Positions 34,376 to 43,340 of a stretch of 64,000 nucleotides of DNA are shown here, in pieces. The stretch lies in NCBI GenBank assembly GCA_035527845.1, contig DATKZT010000076.1, positions 1 to 64,000 of the forward strand, read 5' to 3'. Both the position numbers and the translations under genes were made by a program. The notes beneath the pieces are model-generated. The model made no database searches. It was not told the origin of the DNA and saw nothing but the letters and a program-made list of their open reading frames with translations. Every line of letters begins with the position of its first letter. The stretch's first letter is position 1. This DNA comes from JAUWKC01 sp035527845. GTDB taxonomy: Bacteria; Planctomycetota; Phycisphaerae; Sedimentisphaerales; Anaerobacaceae.

Positions 34376-35412
34376 TTTTTCTGTCCCGCCGCAACAAGGA
34401 GGCTATCCGCAAGCATTTCGACCAGCTTCTGCGCCGCCGACTGATTCTGTGCCTCATGAACGCCGGCGACGAACGGCCCGGTGACAAAGATGATTTCAGT
34501 GGCGCCGTAGGAGTCTATCACGCTGGCCTTGAGATTCTTTAGAGCCTCATTGGTTGTCGCCTTATCGGTGCAGCCGCTCTCCAGCAGGAAACTGTGGTAC
34601 GCTTGTGCGATGTTTCGGGCATCCTGTGCATCGGGCCGTCTGCTGAAAAACGCGGTAATGATTTCATCGTCAGCCTTGTACCGCGCGGTAAAGGTGTTCG
34701 TCAGTTTTTCGAAACCAAAAACATCCGAAAGGTAAAGCTTGAAACTTTCCGGCACAAGGCTTGCGGCCGGAAACAGCTTTAGCTCGGTTATCTCTGTAAC
34801 CATATCCACAGGCAGATTCTTTCTGAGGTTGTCACGGGTTTCCATAATGGCCCCGAACAGCGGCTCTGACTCGACCGAACCGACCAGCTCGATGTAGTAA
34901 TGGCCGTTCATACAATACAGTGCGTTGGCGGTCCTGTAGGTGTAGATCGGTTCGAGAACCCCGGAAGCTACCGCCTCCGGCCTTCTTTGCACGCTGAAAA
35001 CCGAAAAAGCACCCCTGTTGGAAGCCATGTCATAGAGATACACCTCGAACCAAAGGGCATCATCGTTTCTGTCTTTGAACCGGCGGGTGAACAGCTTTCT
35101 GAATCCCGAATCCAGATAAAAATCGGCCTTGCCGTCGATTTTCTCGTACAGGTTTTCCGCGGTGTATGTTTCGACCCCCGAAGACGCCTCAAAGCCGGCG
35201 GGGGCAAAAGACTCCAGGGCCGCTGTTTCTTTGCCGGTTATGCCCTGTTTTGCGGCGGATACCTCATCGACGGGCACGCTCATGCCAAATCGGCCCATAT
35301 CAAAATTGAACTGGGCGGTGAAAATCCACAAACCAATGAGGAAAAGAAGGCCCAACAGGCCGAAGCTTATGACAGATTCCCTCTGATTTGGCTGCCCGGG
35401 CTTTGCCCTCAT
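34372..35412 (-). CDS. DUF6599-like membrane-anchored protein
   Basis: About 346 residues with one N-terminal membrane helix (VISFGLLGLLFLIGLWIFTAQF). The exported domain has YTAENLYEKIDGKADFYLDSGFRKLF and a later YGATEIIFVTGPFVAGVHEA segment. It matches the DUF6599 group that recurs beside DUF362 and polyferredoxin genes; I identify it from memory, so the family name is less sure than the position. First gene of the operon. The ATG at 35412 follows GGGGTTGG and lies about 40 nt from a consensus promoter. Confidence 0.7.
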   Translation of the reverse strand: MRAKPGQPNQRESVISFGLLGLLFLIGLWIFTAQFNFDMGRFGMSVPVDEVSAAKQGITGKETAALESFAPAGFEASSGVETYTAENLYEKIDGKADFYLDSGFRKLFTRRFKDRNDDALWFEVYLYDMASNRGAFSVFSVQRRPEAVASGVLEPIYTYRTANALYCMNGHYYIELVGSVESEPLFGAIMETRDNLRKNLPVDMVTEITELKLFPAASLVPESFKLYLSDVFGFEKLTNTFTARYKADDEIITAFFSRRPDAQDARNIAQAYHSFLLESGCTDKATTNEALKNLKASVIDSYGATEIIFVTGPFVAGVHEAQNQSAAQKLVEMLADSLLVAAGQKK

Positions 35413-35459
35413 AGACCAACCCCATAAAGCTAATTCAGTTGACGACAAGGCGAAAACAT

Positions 35460-35487
35460 ATTATAGTCATCAAACGTAGTTTGTCAA
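35460..35487 (-). promoter_or_regulatory. Consensus sigma-70 promoter of the redox operon
   Basis: On the minus strand TTGACA (35482-35487), a 16-nt spacer and TATAAT (35460-35465) both match the consensus exactly. The start would be near 35453. The plus strand has TATAAT at 35515-35520 for tatA but without a good -35. Confidence 0.75.
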
Positions 35488-35564
35488 TATAAAGGAATTG
35501 CGCCTCGTTGGTTATATAATTAGGTTGATGCAATAATACTGCAATAGAGAATAAGGAGACCCAA

Positions 35565-35834
35565 ATGAGCGAATATACGAGTTATGTTCTGGCTTGGATG
35601 ATTGGTTGGCCGGAATTGATGGTCGTGCTGGTAATTGCCCTGCTGATTTTCGGCAGAAGACTTCCCGAAATTGCTCGCGGCCTCGGCAAGAGTCTCACCG
35701 AATTCAAGAAGGGTATCCATGAGGCCGAGGAGAGCAAGGACGAATTTGTGAATGAAGTCAAGAAGGTCGGAGATGACGTAGCCAAGGAGGCCAAAGACGC
35801 ATCCGGAATCGATGATATTCACGGCAGGGATTAA
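35565..35834 (+). CDS. tatA: Twin-arginine translocase subunit TatA/B type
   Basis: 89 residues with one N-terminal membrane helix and the Tat signature GWPELMVVLVIALLIFGRRLPEIARGLGKSLTEFKKG, followed by a charged amphipathic region and an acidic tail. The FG hinge and PEIAR motif are standard for TatA. An AAGGAG site precedes the ATG. tatC lies 42 nt downstream. Because no separate tatB is seen, this may serve both roles. Confidence 0.93.
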   Translation: MSEYTSYVLAWMIGWPELMVVLVIALLIFGRRLPEIARGLGKSLTEFKKGIHEAEESKDEFVNEVKKVGDDVAKEAKDASGIDDIHGRD

Positions 35835-35876
35835 CCGGCCTCGGCAAGCGTCCCGGGTCCAAACTTACCAACTGAA

Positions 35877-36656
35877 ATGGCCAGCCCGAAAAAGAAAGAC
35901 GACATCCTGGACTCGACTATGAGTCTGGGTGACCACCTCGAAGAATTGCGCGCCCGCCTGATCCTGGCAATCCTTGGTTTGGCAGTGGGTGCCGTCGTCT
36001 GCCTTTTTTTTGGAAAGCAGATACTGGGTTTCATAGAATGGCCCTATACGCTCCTAATGCAAAACCACCCTGAATTGTCGAGACTGAAGTACTGGTCCCC
36101 GCCCGAAGCCTTCGCTGCTTATATGAAAATATCGGTGATGGCCGGTCTGATACTTTCCTCGCCCTGGGTCTTCTATCAGTTATGGATGTTTGTGGCCGCG
36201 GGGCTTTATGCGCATGAGAGAAGGTATGTGCGGTGTGCGGTGCCTTTCTCGGCCGGCTTGTTCATTGCGGGGGCGTTGTTCTTCCTCCGTTTTGTTGCTC
36301 CGCTTTCACTTGAGTTTTTTCTGAGATTTGGCAACTACATTGGTGCAGAGGCAATGTGGACATTGCAGAAGTATGTCTCTTTCATCACACTGCTTATGCT
36401 TGTTTTCGGAATCGGCTTCCAGACGCCGATTGCAGTCTTTATCGTGAATAGAACGGGGCTTGTTTCGATTCGGGCGCTTGGGCGGTCAAGGAAGTACGTG
36501 TTTCTCGCTGTTTTCGTGGTGGCAGCCATAGCTACCCCGCCCGATGTAATTTCTCAAGTGACGCTGGCGCTGCCTTTATATCTGCTTTTTGAGCTGGGGA
36601 TACTGCTGAGCTATCTGGCGGCCCGGAAGAAGGCGCGTGAGTCGGAGAAGAGCTGA
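35877..36656 (+). CDS. tatC: Sec-independent protein translocase TatC
   Basis: 259 residues with six hydrophobic segments. The signal-recognition N-terminus (MSLGDHLEELRARLI) and the central SPWVFYQLWMFVAAGLYAHERRY are conserved, as is ATPPDVISQVTLALPLYLLFELGI. TatC binds twin-arginine signals and forms the channel with TatA. Its likely local clients are the proteins of the divergent operon and the Tat lipoprotein sulfatase near 55 kb. Confidence 0.95.
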   Translation: MASPKKKDDILDSTMSLGDHLEELRARLILAILGLAVGAVVCLFFGKQILGFIEWPYTLLMQNHPELSRLKYWSPPEAFAAYMKISVMAGLILSSPWVFYQLWMFVAAGLYAHERRYVRCAVPFSAGLFIAGALFFLRFVAPLSLEFFLRFGNYIGAEAMWTLQKYVSFITLLMLVFGIGFQTPIAVFIVNRTGLVSIRALGRSRKYVFLAVFVVAAIATPPDVISQVTLALPLYLLFELGILLSYLAARKKARESEKS

Positions 36657-36755
36657 CCCCGAAGCAGAAAATCTTGTTTGCGGCGCCGGGCAGAGAATTA
36701 AAATCGTCGGCGCCGGATTCTCATCCGGCCGGCAATCAGAAAGGGGGACAGTATT

Positions 36756-37190
36756 ATGGGAATTATAGGAAGCAAGCCTGATATTAGCGGAGAGATTCAG
36801 CAGTTTGTCAGGAGGGATTTTTCGCCGAGTTTCGGCCGACTCCAGGGAGATTTCAAAAAGAATCCTTCCTGGCAGCGGCTTCGTGAAATCGGCAGCGAGT
36901 TCGGGCTGGATAACGAAGACATAGACAGTTTCACACAGGGCGACCTGATTGATTTCTTTGCAGAGCATGGTTGCGCAGATGTCCTTGTTCGCCGGAGCAA
37001 AGCTCAGATTGAAACCAGTACGACCGAGGGCAAAATTCCAAAGCTGGAAAACTGGCGTGACGCCCTTGCCGGCAAGTCGATTGGTCTGGACAGCCTGATG
37101 AATCTTGCGGGCCTGAGGAGTTTCGCGACCGACCAGAAAGCGATGGATGACCGGGTCCGACAGGTCCTGGCAAGGGCGAAACAGCAGTGA
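36756..37190 (+). CDS. Hypothetical protein
   Basis: This 144-residue soluble protein has a strong GGGGGA ribosome site. It starts MGIIGSKPDISGEIQQFVRRDFSPSFGRLQGDFKKNP, is mainly helical and has no signal, cofactor motif or transmembrane segment. An 'IxIGLDSLMNLAGLRSFATDQKAMDDRVRQVL' tail is leucine-rich. I do not recognise the family. It lies 100 nt after tatC and 45 nt before the radical SAM gene. Confidence 0.6.
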   Translation: MGIIGSKPDISGEIQQFVRRDFSPSFGRLQGDFKKNPSWQRLREIGSEFGLDNEDIDSFTQGDLIDFFAEHGCADVLVRRSKAQIETSTTEGKIPKLENWRDALAGKSIGLDSLMNLAGLRSFATDQKAMDDRVRQVLARAKQQ

Positions 37191-37234
37191 GAGGACTTTC
37201 TCTCTTATTTGTTTTTTCCTTCGATGGCAGATAA

Positions 37235-38674
37235 GTGCTAACGCTGATAAATACAAACAGAATGACCCCGCCGATAGGTCCGCTCGGTCTGGAATATGTG
37301 GCCGGTGCGGCAAGGGCGGCCGGAATTAAGGTCGATGTGGTCGACTTGTGTCTGGCCGATGATCCCGCGGCGGCCCTTAAGAATTACTTTGCATCAAGTC
37401 AGCCCCGATTGGTCGGGCTTTCATTTCGCAACGTCGATGACTGCTTCTGGCCCAGGGCCGACTGGTTCCTGCCTAAGCTGGCCGAGACCGTACGTGAGCT
37501 GCGGAGTATGACCGACGCGCCAATCGTGCTTGGCGGCGTGGGCTTTTCCATTTTTCCCGAGCGAATCGTCGAATACGTGGGGGCCGACTTCGGAATTCGC
37601 GGCGACGGCGAGCAGGCGACAGTTGCGCTTCTCGACGAGTTGAAGGGGACAAGGTCGTTTGACCGGGTAGGGGGGCTGATCCGGCGCGAGGACGGTCGGA
37701 TTGTTGCTAATCGACCCCTCTGGCCTGCGCCGTTGTCACTGCCGACGAAGCGCGATGCGATCGACAACCTCGCCTACTTCAAGGCGGGGGGGCAGTGCGG
37801 TCTGGAAACCAAGCGCGGCTGCAATCGCCGGTGCATTTATTGCGCCGACCCTCTATCCAAGGGCGCGACAATCAGGCCGCGCGACCCTGCGGAGGTCGCC
37901 GACGAGGCCGAGGCGCTCCTCTCGCAGGGAATAGACGTGCTGCACCTGTGCGATTCCGAGTTCAATGTGCCCGACAGTCACGCTTTGGCGGTCTGCGAGG
38001 AGTTTATTCGGCGCGCGCTCGGCAGGCGTATTCGGTGGTACACGTATATGGCGGTCGTGCCCTTCGATGCCGAGCTTGCCGGGGCGATGGCCGGGGCGGG
38101 CTGTGTCGGCATAGATTTCACGGGTGACACAGCATGTCCTTCGATGCTTAAGGCATACCGTCAGATGCACGTGAAAGAGGACCTTGCTTCGGCGGTGCGA
38201 TTGTGCCGTGACAACGGCATAGCAGCAATGATAGACCTTCTGCTTGGCGGGCCGGGAGAAACACCGGAGACGGTTGCCGAGACGATTGAGTTCATCAGGC
38301 AGATAGCGCCCGACTGCGCGGGAGCGCCTGTAGGCGTCAGGGTGTACCCCTGCACCGAAATGGCGCGGATAGTGGAGGCCGAGGGTCCGCCCGAAGACAA
38401 CCCGAACATTCATCGCAAATATGACGGACCCGTGGATTTGCTCAAACCCACTTTCTACATATCCCGGACTCTGGGGCCGAATCCCGCTCGCCTTGTAAAC
38501 GATTTGATTGCCGGCGATGCGAGGTTCTTTGGGCCGCTGGAGGAAGCTGACGCTGCCGAGCAGGCCGTTCCCACGGACCATAATTACAACGAGAACGTCG
38601 CCCTGGCCGAAGCAATCAGGCAGGGCGCCCGAGGGGCCTACTGGAACATCCTCCGGAACCTGCGGGATAAATAG
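37235..38674 (+). CDS. B12-binding-domain radical SAM protein
   Basis: About 479 residues. The N-terminal Rossmann-like half (NRMTPPIGPLGLEYVAGAARAAGIKVDVVD...GGVGFSIFPERIVEYVGADFGIRGDGE) resembles B12-binding domains. The radical SAM cluster motif is GCNRRCIYCAD (CX3CX2C). The barrel part includes DLLLGGPGETPETVAETIEFI. Members methylate, cyclise or rearrange many natural products, so the substrate is unknown. Start is GTG. The gene is alone after the 36.8-kb hypothetical; the region after it holds a long inverted repeat. Confidence 0.85.
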   Translation: MLTLINTNRMTPPIGPLGLEYVAGAARAAGIKVDVVDLCLADDPAAALKNYFASSQPRLVGLSFRNVDDCFWPRADWFLPKLAETVRELRSMTDAPIVLGGVGFSIFPERIVEYVGADFGIRGDGEQATVALLDELKGTRSFDRVGGLIRREDGRIVANRPLWPAPLSLPTKRDAIDNLAYFKAGGQCGLETKRGCNRRCIYCADPLSKGATIRPRDPAEVADEAEALLSQGIDVLHLCDSEFNVPDSHALAVCEEFIRRALGRRIRWYTYMAVVPFDAELAGAMAGAGCVGIDFTGDTACPSMLKAYRQMHVKEDLASAVRLCRDNGIAAMIDLLLGGPGETPETVAETIEFIRQIAPDCAGAPVGVRVYPCTEMARIVEAEGPPEDNPNIHRKYDGPVDLLKPTFYISRTLGPNPARLVNDLIAGDARFFGPLEEADAAEQAVPTDHNYNENVALAEAIRQGARGAYWNILRNLRDK

Positions 38675-38720
38675 GGCTCTTCCGAATAATGGGTAGTTGG
38701 ATTCGGGGTTCGGAACGCCC

Positions 38721-38802
38721 GAGAAAAACCGTTCGGGGCCCCAGAGGCACAAATTTCCCCCCGCCTGCCCAAATTTGCGCCTCTGCCCAAACGATTTTTC
38801 TC
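38721..38802. repeat. Long imperfect inverted repeat (about 33-nt arms)
   Basis: Left arm 38721-38756 and right arm 38771-38802 pair almost fully around a 14-nt loop. The inner halves are AGAGGCACAAATTT and AAATTTGCGCCTCT (one non-pairing position on the plus strand, a G-U pair on the minus strand). The outer halves are GAGAAAAACCGTT and AACGATTTTTCTC, with an extra 4-5 bases on the left. The A-tract/T-tract flanks would act as a terminator in either direction, but the arm length is more like a small non-autonomous repeat element. Confidence 0.7.
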
Positions 38803-38938
38803 TCGAAATAACTCCAAGACCTGGCCTGACCGTTTCACCTACGCATTAACCGGATGAGCGATAAATAGTCCGACCCGGCCGTCATTTGCCGCGTAGTATT
38901 AACAAAGAGCAGGTTTTATTTGGAATGCAGGATGGTAA

Positions 38939-41173
38939 ATGATGGCCTTACGGGGATATATGGGCGGTTATTTGACTGCGGCTTGTCTAATCGGCATGTG
39001 CTGCAACATCAGCCCGGCCGGGCAAGGGGGCAAAACTATGGAAGGCGACAATAAATCTCATGTATTCACGAACAGGCTGGCAAATGAGTTCAGTCCGTAT
39101 CTGTTGCAGCATGCGCACAATCCGGTGGAGTGGTATCCGTGGGGCGACGAGGCTTTCCAGCGGGCCAAACGGGAAGACAAGCCGATTTTCCTTTCCATCG
39201 GCTATTCGACACGTCACTGGTGTCACGTTATGGAGAGGGAAAGCTTTGCGGATGAGCGGATAGCAAAGATAATGAACGGGCACTTCGTGAGCATCAAAGT
39301 GGACAGAGAGCAGCGGCCGGATGTCGATGCCGTTTATATGAATGCGGTCCAGATGATGACCGGCAGCGGGGGCTGGCCCCTGTCCGTCTTTTTGACGCCT
39401 GAGGGTCAGCCGTTTTACGGGGGAACGTATTTTCCGCCGAGTGACATCTACGGCAGACCGAGCTTCGAAAGGGTGCTTTTGACCATCGCCGATGCCTGGA
39501 AAAACAGGCGCGAGGAACTGGTGGAGTCGGCCGGCAGAATCAGCGGCGTGCTTGCCGGACTGGGCGAGCAGCCTGCTGAGGGGAAGCTTTCTGTTGACGT
39601 ACTGAAAAATGCGTCTTCATATTTTCAGCAGACCTTCGATGGCACATACGGTGGGTTCGGCGGCGCACCAAAGTTCCCGCAGGCGAGCAATCTTTCAATG
39701 CTGCTGGCGTATTGGCGCAGAACGGGCGACGCAAGAGCGCTTGCAATGGTGGAGAAGACACTGGATGCAATGGCCAAAGGAGGCATCTACGACCACCTCG
39801 GCGGCGGCTTTCATCGTTACTCTACGGATGCACGCTGGCTTGTTCCACATTTTGAAAAAATGCTTTACGACCAGGCGCTTCTGAGCAGGGTCTATATTCA
39901 GGCCTATCAGGCGACGGGCAAAGAAGAATATGCACGCACTGCGCGTGAGGTTTTTGATTATGTCCTGCGTGACATGACGGCCCCGGAAGGTGGATTCTAC
40001 AGCGCAGAAGACGCAGACAGTGAAGGCAAAGAAGGTCTGTTCTATGTTTGGACGCCGAAGGGAATAGAGAGTGTTCTGGATGCCGAGCAGGCAAAAGTCT
40101 TTGCCGAATACTATGGTGTGACGGAAGAGGGGAACTTTGAGGATAACAAGACCATCTTGAATGTCACCAGAACACCGGAGCAATTGGCAAAACAGCTTGA
40201 AAAAGACGCGACCGAGATAGAACGCATTATTGGCGAAGGGCGTTCAAAACTCCTGGCTCATCGCGCGAAGAGGATTCGGCCGCATCGTGACGACAAGGTT
40301 ATCGCCGGGTGGAACGGATTGATGATTTCGGCGATGGCCTCCGGGGGCGCAGTGCTCTCGGAGCAAAAATATATTGCCGCCGCCGAGAAGGCCGCCGATT
40401 TCGTACTGGGTAAATTGAGGCGCGATGGTCGATTGATGCGTTACTACCGCGATGGGAAGGTGGCCGGGCCGGGTTTCCTGGACGATTACGCGTTTGTAAT
40501 TATGGGGCTGTTGGATTTGTATGAGGCGACCTTCGATGCCAGGTGGCTGGCAGAAGCGCGGGGACTCGCCGAGCAGATGACAGAGCAGTTTGGCGATAAC
40601 GAGGCAGGGGGGTTCTTTCTCGCGGCAAAGGATGCCGAGCCGTTGATTGTGCGAAACAAACCCGGTTACGATGGCGCTGTTCCCAGCGGCAATTCTATCG
40701 CGGCGCTGGTCCTGTTGAAACTCGGAAGTCTGACAATGGAGCGAGAGTTCACCGAACGGGGCGAGCGTGTGCTGAACGCTTTTTCGGCACAGATGGCGCA
40801 ATCGCCTGCGTCGCTGACGGCAATGCTTGTTGCGCTTGATTTCTCACTGGGTCCCACACAGGAAATAGTGATTGCCGGCGACCCCGGGCAAGCTGATACG
40901 AAAGAGATGTTGAAGACGGTTCGCAGCAGGTTCCTGCCGCGAGCGGTCGTCCTTTTACATCCAGCGGGCGAAGCAGGCGCATCTATAGAAGAACAGGTTC
41001 CATTTTTGAAGGCCCAGGTTACGATTGGCGGCAAAGCCACAGCCTATGTCTGCGAGAACTATGTTTGCAGAAAGCCGGTCGGCAGCGTTGCCGAGCTGCA
41101 GGGCCTGCTTGATTCGATTGTGAGAGATGACAAAGGTCCGGGTCAGCCGACGTCTGCCGCGGAGATCGAGTGA
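38939..41173 (+). CDS. DUF255/YyaL (SSP411) family thioredoxin-like protein, altered CxxC
   Basis: 744 residues with a possible signal peptide (YLTAACLIGMCCNISPA). The N-terminal thioredoxin-like domain opens NRLANEFSPYLLQHAHNPVEWYPWGDEAF, the hallmark of the YyaL/SPATA20 family. The CxxC motif, normally CHWC, reads RHWC in STRHWCHVMERESF. The rest is an (alpha/alpha)6-type domain (GGIYDHLGGGFHRYSTDARWLVPHFEKMLYDQ; SGNSIAALVLLKLG). The full length is intact, so the single Cys-to-Arg change is specific. Family role is uncertain (redox or sugar-related). Confidence 0.88.
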   Translation: MMALRGYMGGYLTAACLIGMCCNISPAGQGGKTMEGDNKSHVFTNRLANEFSPYLLQHAHNPVEWYPWGDEAFQRAKREDKPIFLSIGYSTRHWCHVMERESFADERIAKIMNGHFVSIKVDREQRPDVDAVYMNAVQMMTGSGGWPLSVFLTPEGQPFYGGTYFPPSDIYGRPSFERVLLTIADAWKNRREELVESAGRISGVLAGLGEQPAEGKLSVDVLKNASSYFQQTFDGTYGGFGGAPKFPQASNLSMLLAYWRRTGDARALAMVEKTLDAMAKGGIYDHLGGGFHRYSTDARWLVPHFEKMLYDQALLSRVYIQAYQATGKEEYARTAREVFDYVLRDMTAPEGGFYSAEDADSEGKEGLFYVWTPKGIESVLDAEQAKVFAEYYGVTEEGNFEDNKTILNVTRTPEQLAKQLEKDATEIERIIGEGRSKLLAHRAKRIRPHRDDKVIAGWNGLMISAMASGGAVLSEQKYIAAAEKAADFVLGKLRRDGRLMRYYRDGKVAGPGFLDDYAFVIMGLLDLYEATFDARWLAEARGLAEQMTEQFGDNEAGGFFLAAKDAEPLIVRNKPGYDGAVPSGNSIAALVLLKLGSLTMEREFTERGERVLNAFSAQMAQSPASLTAMLVALDFSLGPTQEIVIAGDPGQADTKEMLKTVRSRFLPRAVVLLHPAGEAGASIEEQVPFLKAQVTIGGKATAYVCENYVCRKPVGSVAELQGLLDSIVRDDKGPGQPTSAAEIE

Positions 41174-41174
41174 G

Positions 41175-42581
41175 CTAATCGAGTACGACCTCATCCCGGT
41201 ACGCCGGGACGGTGACATCCCAGTGGGTTTTTTCCCGAACGTAATCGGCGAAGCTTTGTGCGCTGTCGGCCTCGCCGTGGACGACGAAGAGCTTCCTCGG
41301 AGGTGTTTTCAATTTACTCAGCCAGTCGAAAAGCTCGTCCCTGTCGGCGTGGGCTGAAAAGCCGTGGATGCGAACGATGTTTGCCTTGACCGGATATTTC
41401 TGGCCGAGGATTCTGACCTGCTCTTCGCCGTCGACGATTTGTCTGCCCAGCGTGCCGACCGCCTGATACCCGACGAACATTATTGTGCTCTCGGGGCGGG
41501 TTATGTTGTTGACCAGGTGATGTTTCACCCGGCCCCCCGTGCACATGCCGGAGCCGGCTATGACCATAATGGTCCCTCTTATACTGTTTATGGCCTTCGA
41601 TTCTTTCGTCGTTTCTACGATTTTCAGACCGGGAAAACTGAAAGGCGACTCGTTGTTCCGAATAAACTGTGCCATATCATCGTTGAAAAGTTCCGGATGA
41701 TGCTGAAAGACTTTGGTGACCTTCGAGGCCATCGGGCTGTCCAGGAAGACCATCAGATGCGGTATGGCATCTTCGAGCAGCAGCTGGTTCATGTAATACA
41801 TGACCTCCTGCGAGCGTTCGAGGGCGAAGCTGGGGACGATGATATTGCCGCCGGCCTTTTTTGTTGAGTTTATCACCTTGCCGATCGTCTCTTTCACATC
41901 CTTCGTTTCTTCGTGCACCCTGTCACCATAAGTGGACTCGATAAGGACGTAATCGGCCTGATCGAAGACGGTGGGGTCGCATACTATAGGTCGGTCGGGC
42001 CGGCCCATGTCACCGCTGAATATGATGATTCTCTCTTGGCCGTTTCGCCGGACCTTCGCCCTTATGACGGAAGAGCCCAGGACGTGGCCCGCGTCATAAA
42101 ACGTTGCTTCCACGCCGTCTCCAAGCGGTATCGCTTCTCTGTATTCAACGGGCGAGAAAAGGGGAAAACAGGCCTCGGCGTCGGCGGTGCTGTAAAGCGG
42201 AACCTCGGGGAATGGGCCCTTTCGTCCTTCGCGATCGTGCCTCCTGCGCTTATGTTCGGCGTCCTCTTCCTGTATGTGGGCGGAATCCAAAAGTATAATC
42301 TTGGCGATTTCGGCGGTGGCGGCCGTGCAGTATATCTTGCCCTTGAACCCCTCTCGGGCCAGTTTCGGCAGCAGGCCGCAATGGTCCAAATGCGCGTGTG
42401 TCAACAGCACCGCGTCTATTGTTTCAGGCGGTATCAGAAATGGGTCCCAGTTTCGCTCTCTGAACTGTCGTTCCTGATAGAGCCCGCAATCCACGAGAAC
42501 GCGAACGCCGTTCGCCTCCAGCAGGTGCCGCGAGCCCGTGACATTCTGAGCAGCTCCAAGAAATTTCAGCTTTATTTGCAT
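41175..42581 (-). CDS. Beta-CASP metallo-beta-lactamase RNA-processing exonuclease-like protein
   Basis: About 468 residues starting MQIKLKFLGAAQNVTGSRHLLEANG. The MBL metal site is HAHLDHCG with a downstream DAGHVLGSS His and FSGDMGR Asp. The beta-CASP domain holds SFALERSQEVMYYMNQL and GSGMCTGGRVKHHL, and the C-terminal zinc His is in IHGFSAHADRDEL. Such proteins act on RNA 3' or 5' ends (CPSF73/RNase J relatives). The ATG at 42581 was chosen; the frame runs to 42722. The gene converges with the DUF255 gene, 1 nt apart, with no terminator visible. Confidence 0.9.
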   Translation of the reverse strand: MQIKLKFLGAAQNVTGSRHLLEANGVRVLVDCGLYQERQFRERNWDPFLIPPETIDAVLLTHAHLDHCGLLPKLAREGFKGKIYCTAATAEIAKIILLDSAHIQEEDAEHKRRRHDREGRKGPFPEVPLYSTADAEACFPLFSPVEYREAIPLGDGVEATFYDAGHVLGSSVIRAKVRRNGQERIIIFSGDMGRPDRPIVCDPTVFDQADYVLIESTYGDRVHEETKDVKETIGKVINSTKKAGGNIIVPSFALERSQEVMYYMNQLLLEDAIPHLMVFLDSPMASKVTKVFQHHPELFNDDMAQFIRNNESPFSFPGLKIVETTKESKAINSIRGTIMVIAGSGMCTGGRVKHHLVNNITRPESTIMFVGYQAVGTLGRQIVDGEEQVRILGQKYPVKANIVRIHGFSAHADRDELFDWLSKLKTPPRKLFVVHGEADSAQSFADYVREKTHWDVTVPAYRDEVVLD

Positions 42582-42803
42582 ATCTTGTTTCACCGAATAA
42601 TGCCCAATCGTCTTCTTGATTAAGATTCTAAGGCTTTCATGGGACGATGTCAAACCACAAAAGATCATCCGCTGCCCTTCGCCACACAGAGAGAGCAACG
42701 GGTGGCGGTTTCGGCGGGGCAAATTTCTGGCGAAAAGGGGAAAACTTTAGTAATTGTTGAACTTATCGCTGCGCGGCGCATCTTTATAAGGTGAGGATAA
42801 CTT

Positions 42804-43337
42804 ATGAGCGTAAGCAACCGGTTGATTGAGCAGGTGTTGGTGCTTCGCTGTCAAATCGGCGACAGGAGCGCTCTTGTCGAGCTCATCGAGCGGTATCAGG
42901 CGCCGCTGCGCTACTTCGTGGCTCGATTGATAGAGGACCCGGAGATGGCCGAGGACATATTGCAGGATACGTGGCTTGCCGTTATCAGAAAGATACACAC
43001 CCTCAGGCAGTTCGATACATTTTCCACGTGGCTTTATCGTATCGCTCGCAATAGCGTTTATAAGGAACTCAGGAAGAAAAAGCATTTGTGTCTGCTTGCA
43101 GAGGATGTGGCAGCGCCAGGAGATAATGAGGAGCCTGTTTTTTCTCCTGAAGATGCGGCCAGAGTACACGTATGCCTGGAGAGATTAAGACCCGAACATA
43201 AAGAGGTTCTGATGCTGCGGTTTTTGGAACAAATGTTGTATGAACAAATATCACAGGTAATCGGTTGTAAAGTCGGTACTGTCAGGTCGCGCATACATTA
43301 TGCGAAGCGCGCGCTGAAGCGAGAAATGGAGACTTGA
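42804..43337 (+). CDS. ECF-type RNA polymerase sigma factor
   Basis: 177 residues. Region 2 is seen as ALVELIERYQAPLRYFVARLIEDPEMAEDILQDTWLAVIRKI...FSTWLYRIARN, and region 4 as LRPEHKEVLMLRFLEQMLYEQISQVIGCKVGTVRSRIHYAKRAL. AGGTGAGG precedes the ATG. Its helix-turn-helix differs from the ECF factor at 7 kb. The next gene, 3 nt downstream, is a small membrane protein that could be its partner. Confidence 0.9.
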   Translation: MSVSNRLIEQVLVLRCQIGDRSALVELIERYQAPLRYFVARLIEDPEMAEDILQDTWLAVIRKIHTLRQFDTFSTWLYRIARNSVYKELRKKKHLCLLAEDVAAPGDNEEPVFSPEDAARVHVCLERLRPEHKEVLMLRFLEQMLYEQISQVIGCKVGTVRSRIHYAKRALKREMET

Positions 43338-43340
43338 ACA

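Noticed and set aside
36712..36729. GCCGGA/TCCGGC hairpin after tatC
   Set aside because: Only six base pairs and no T-run, so not called a terminator.
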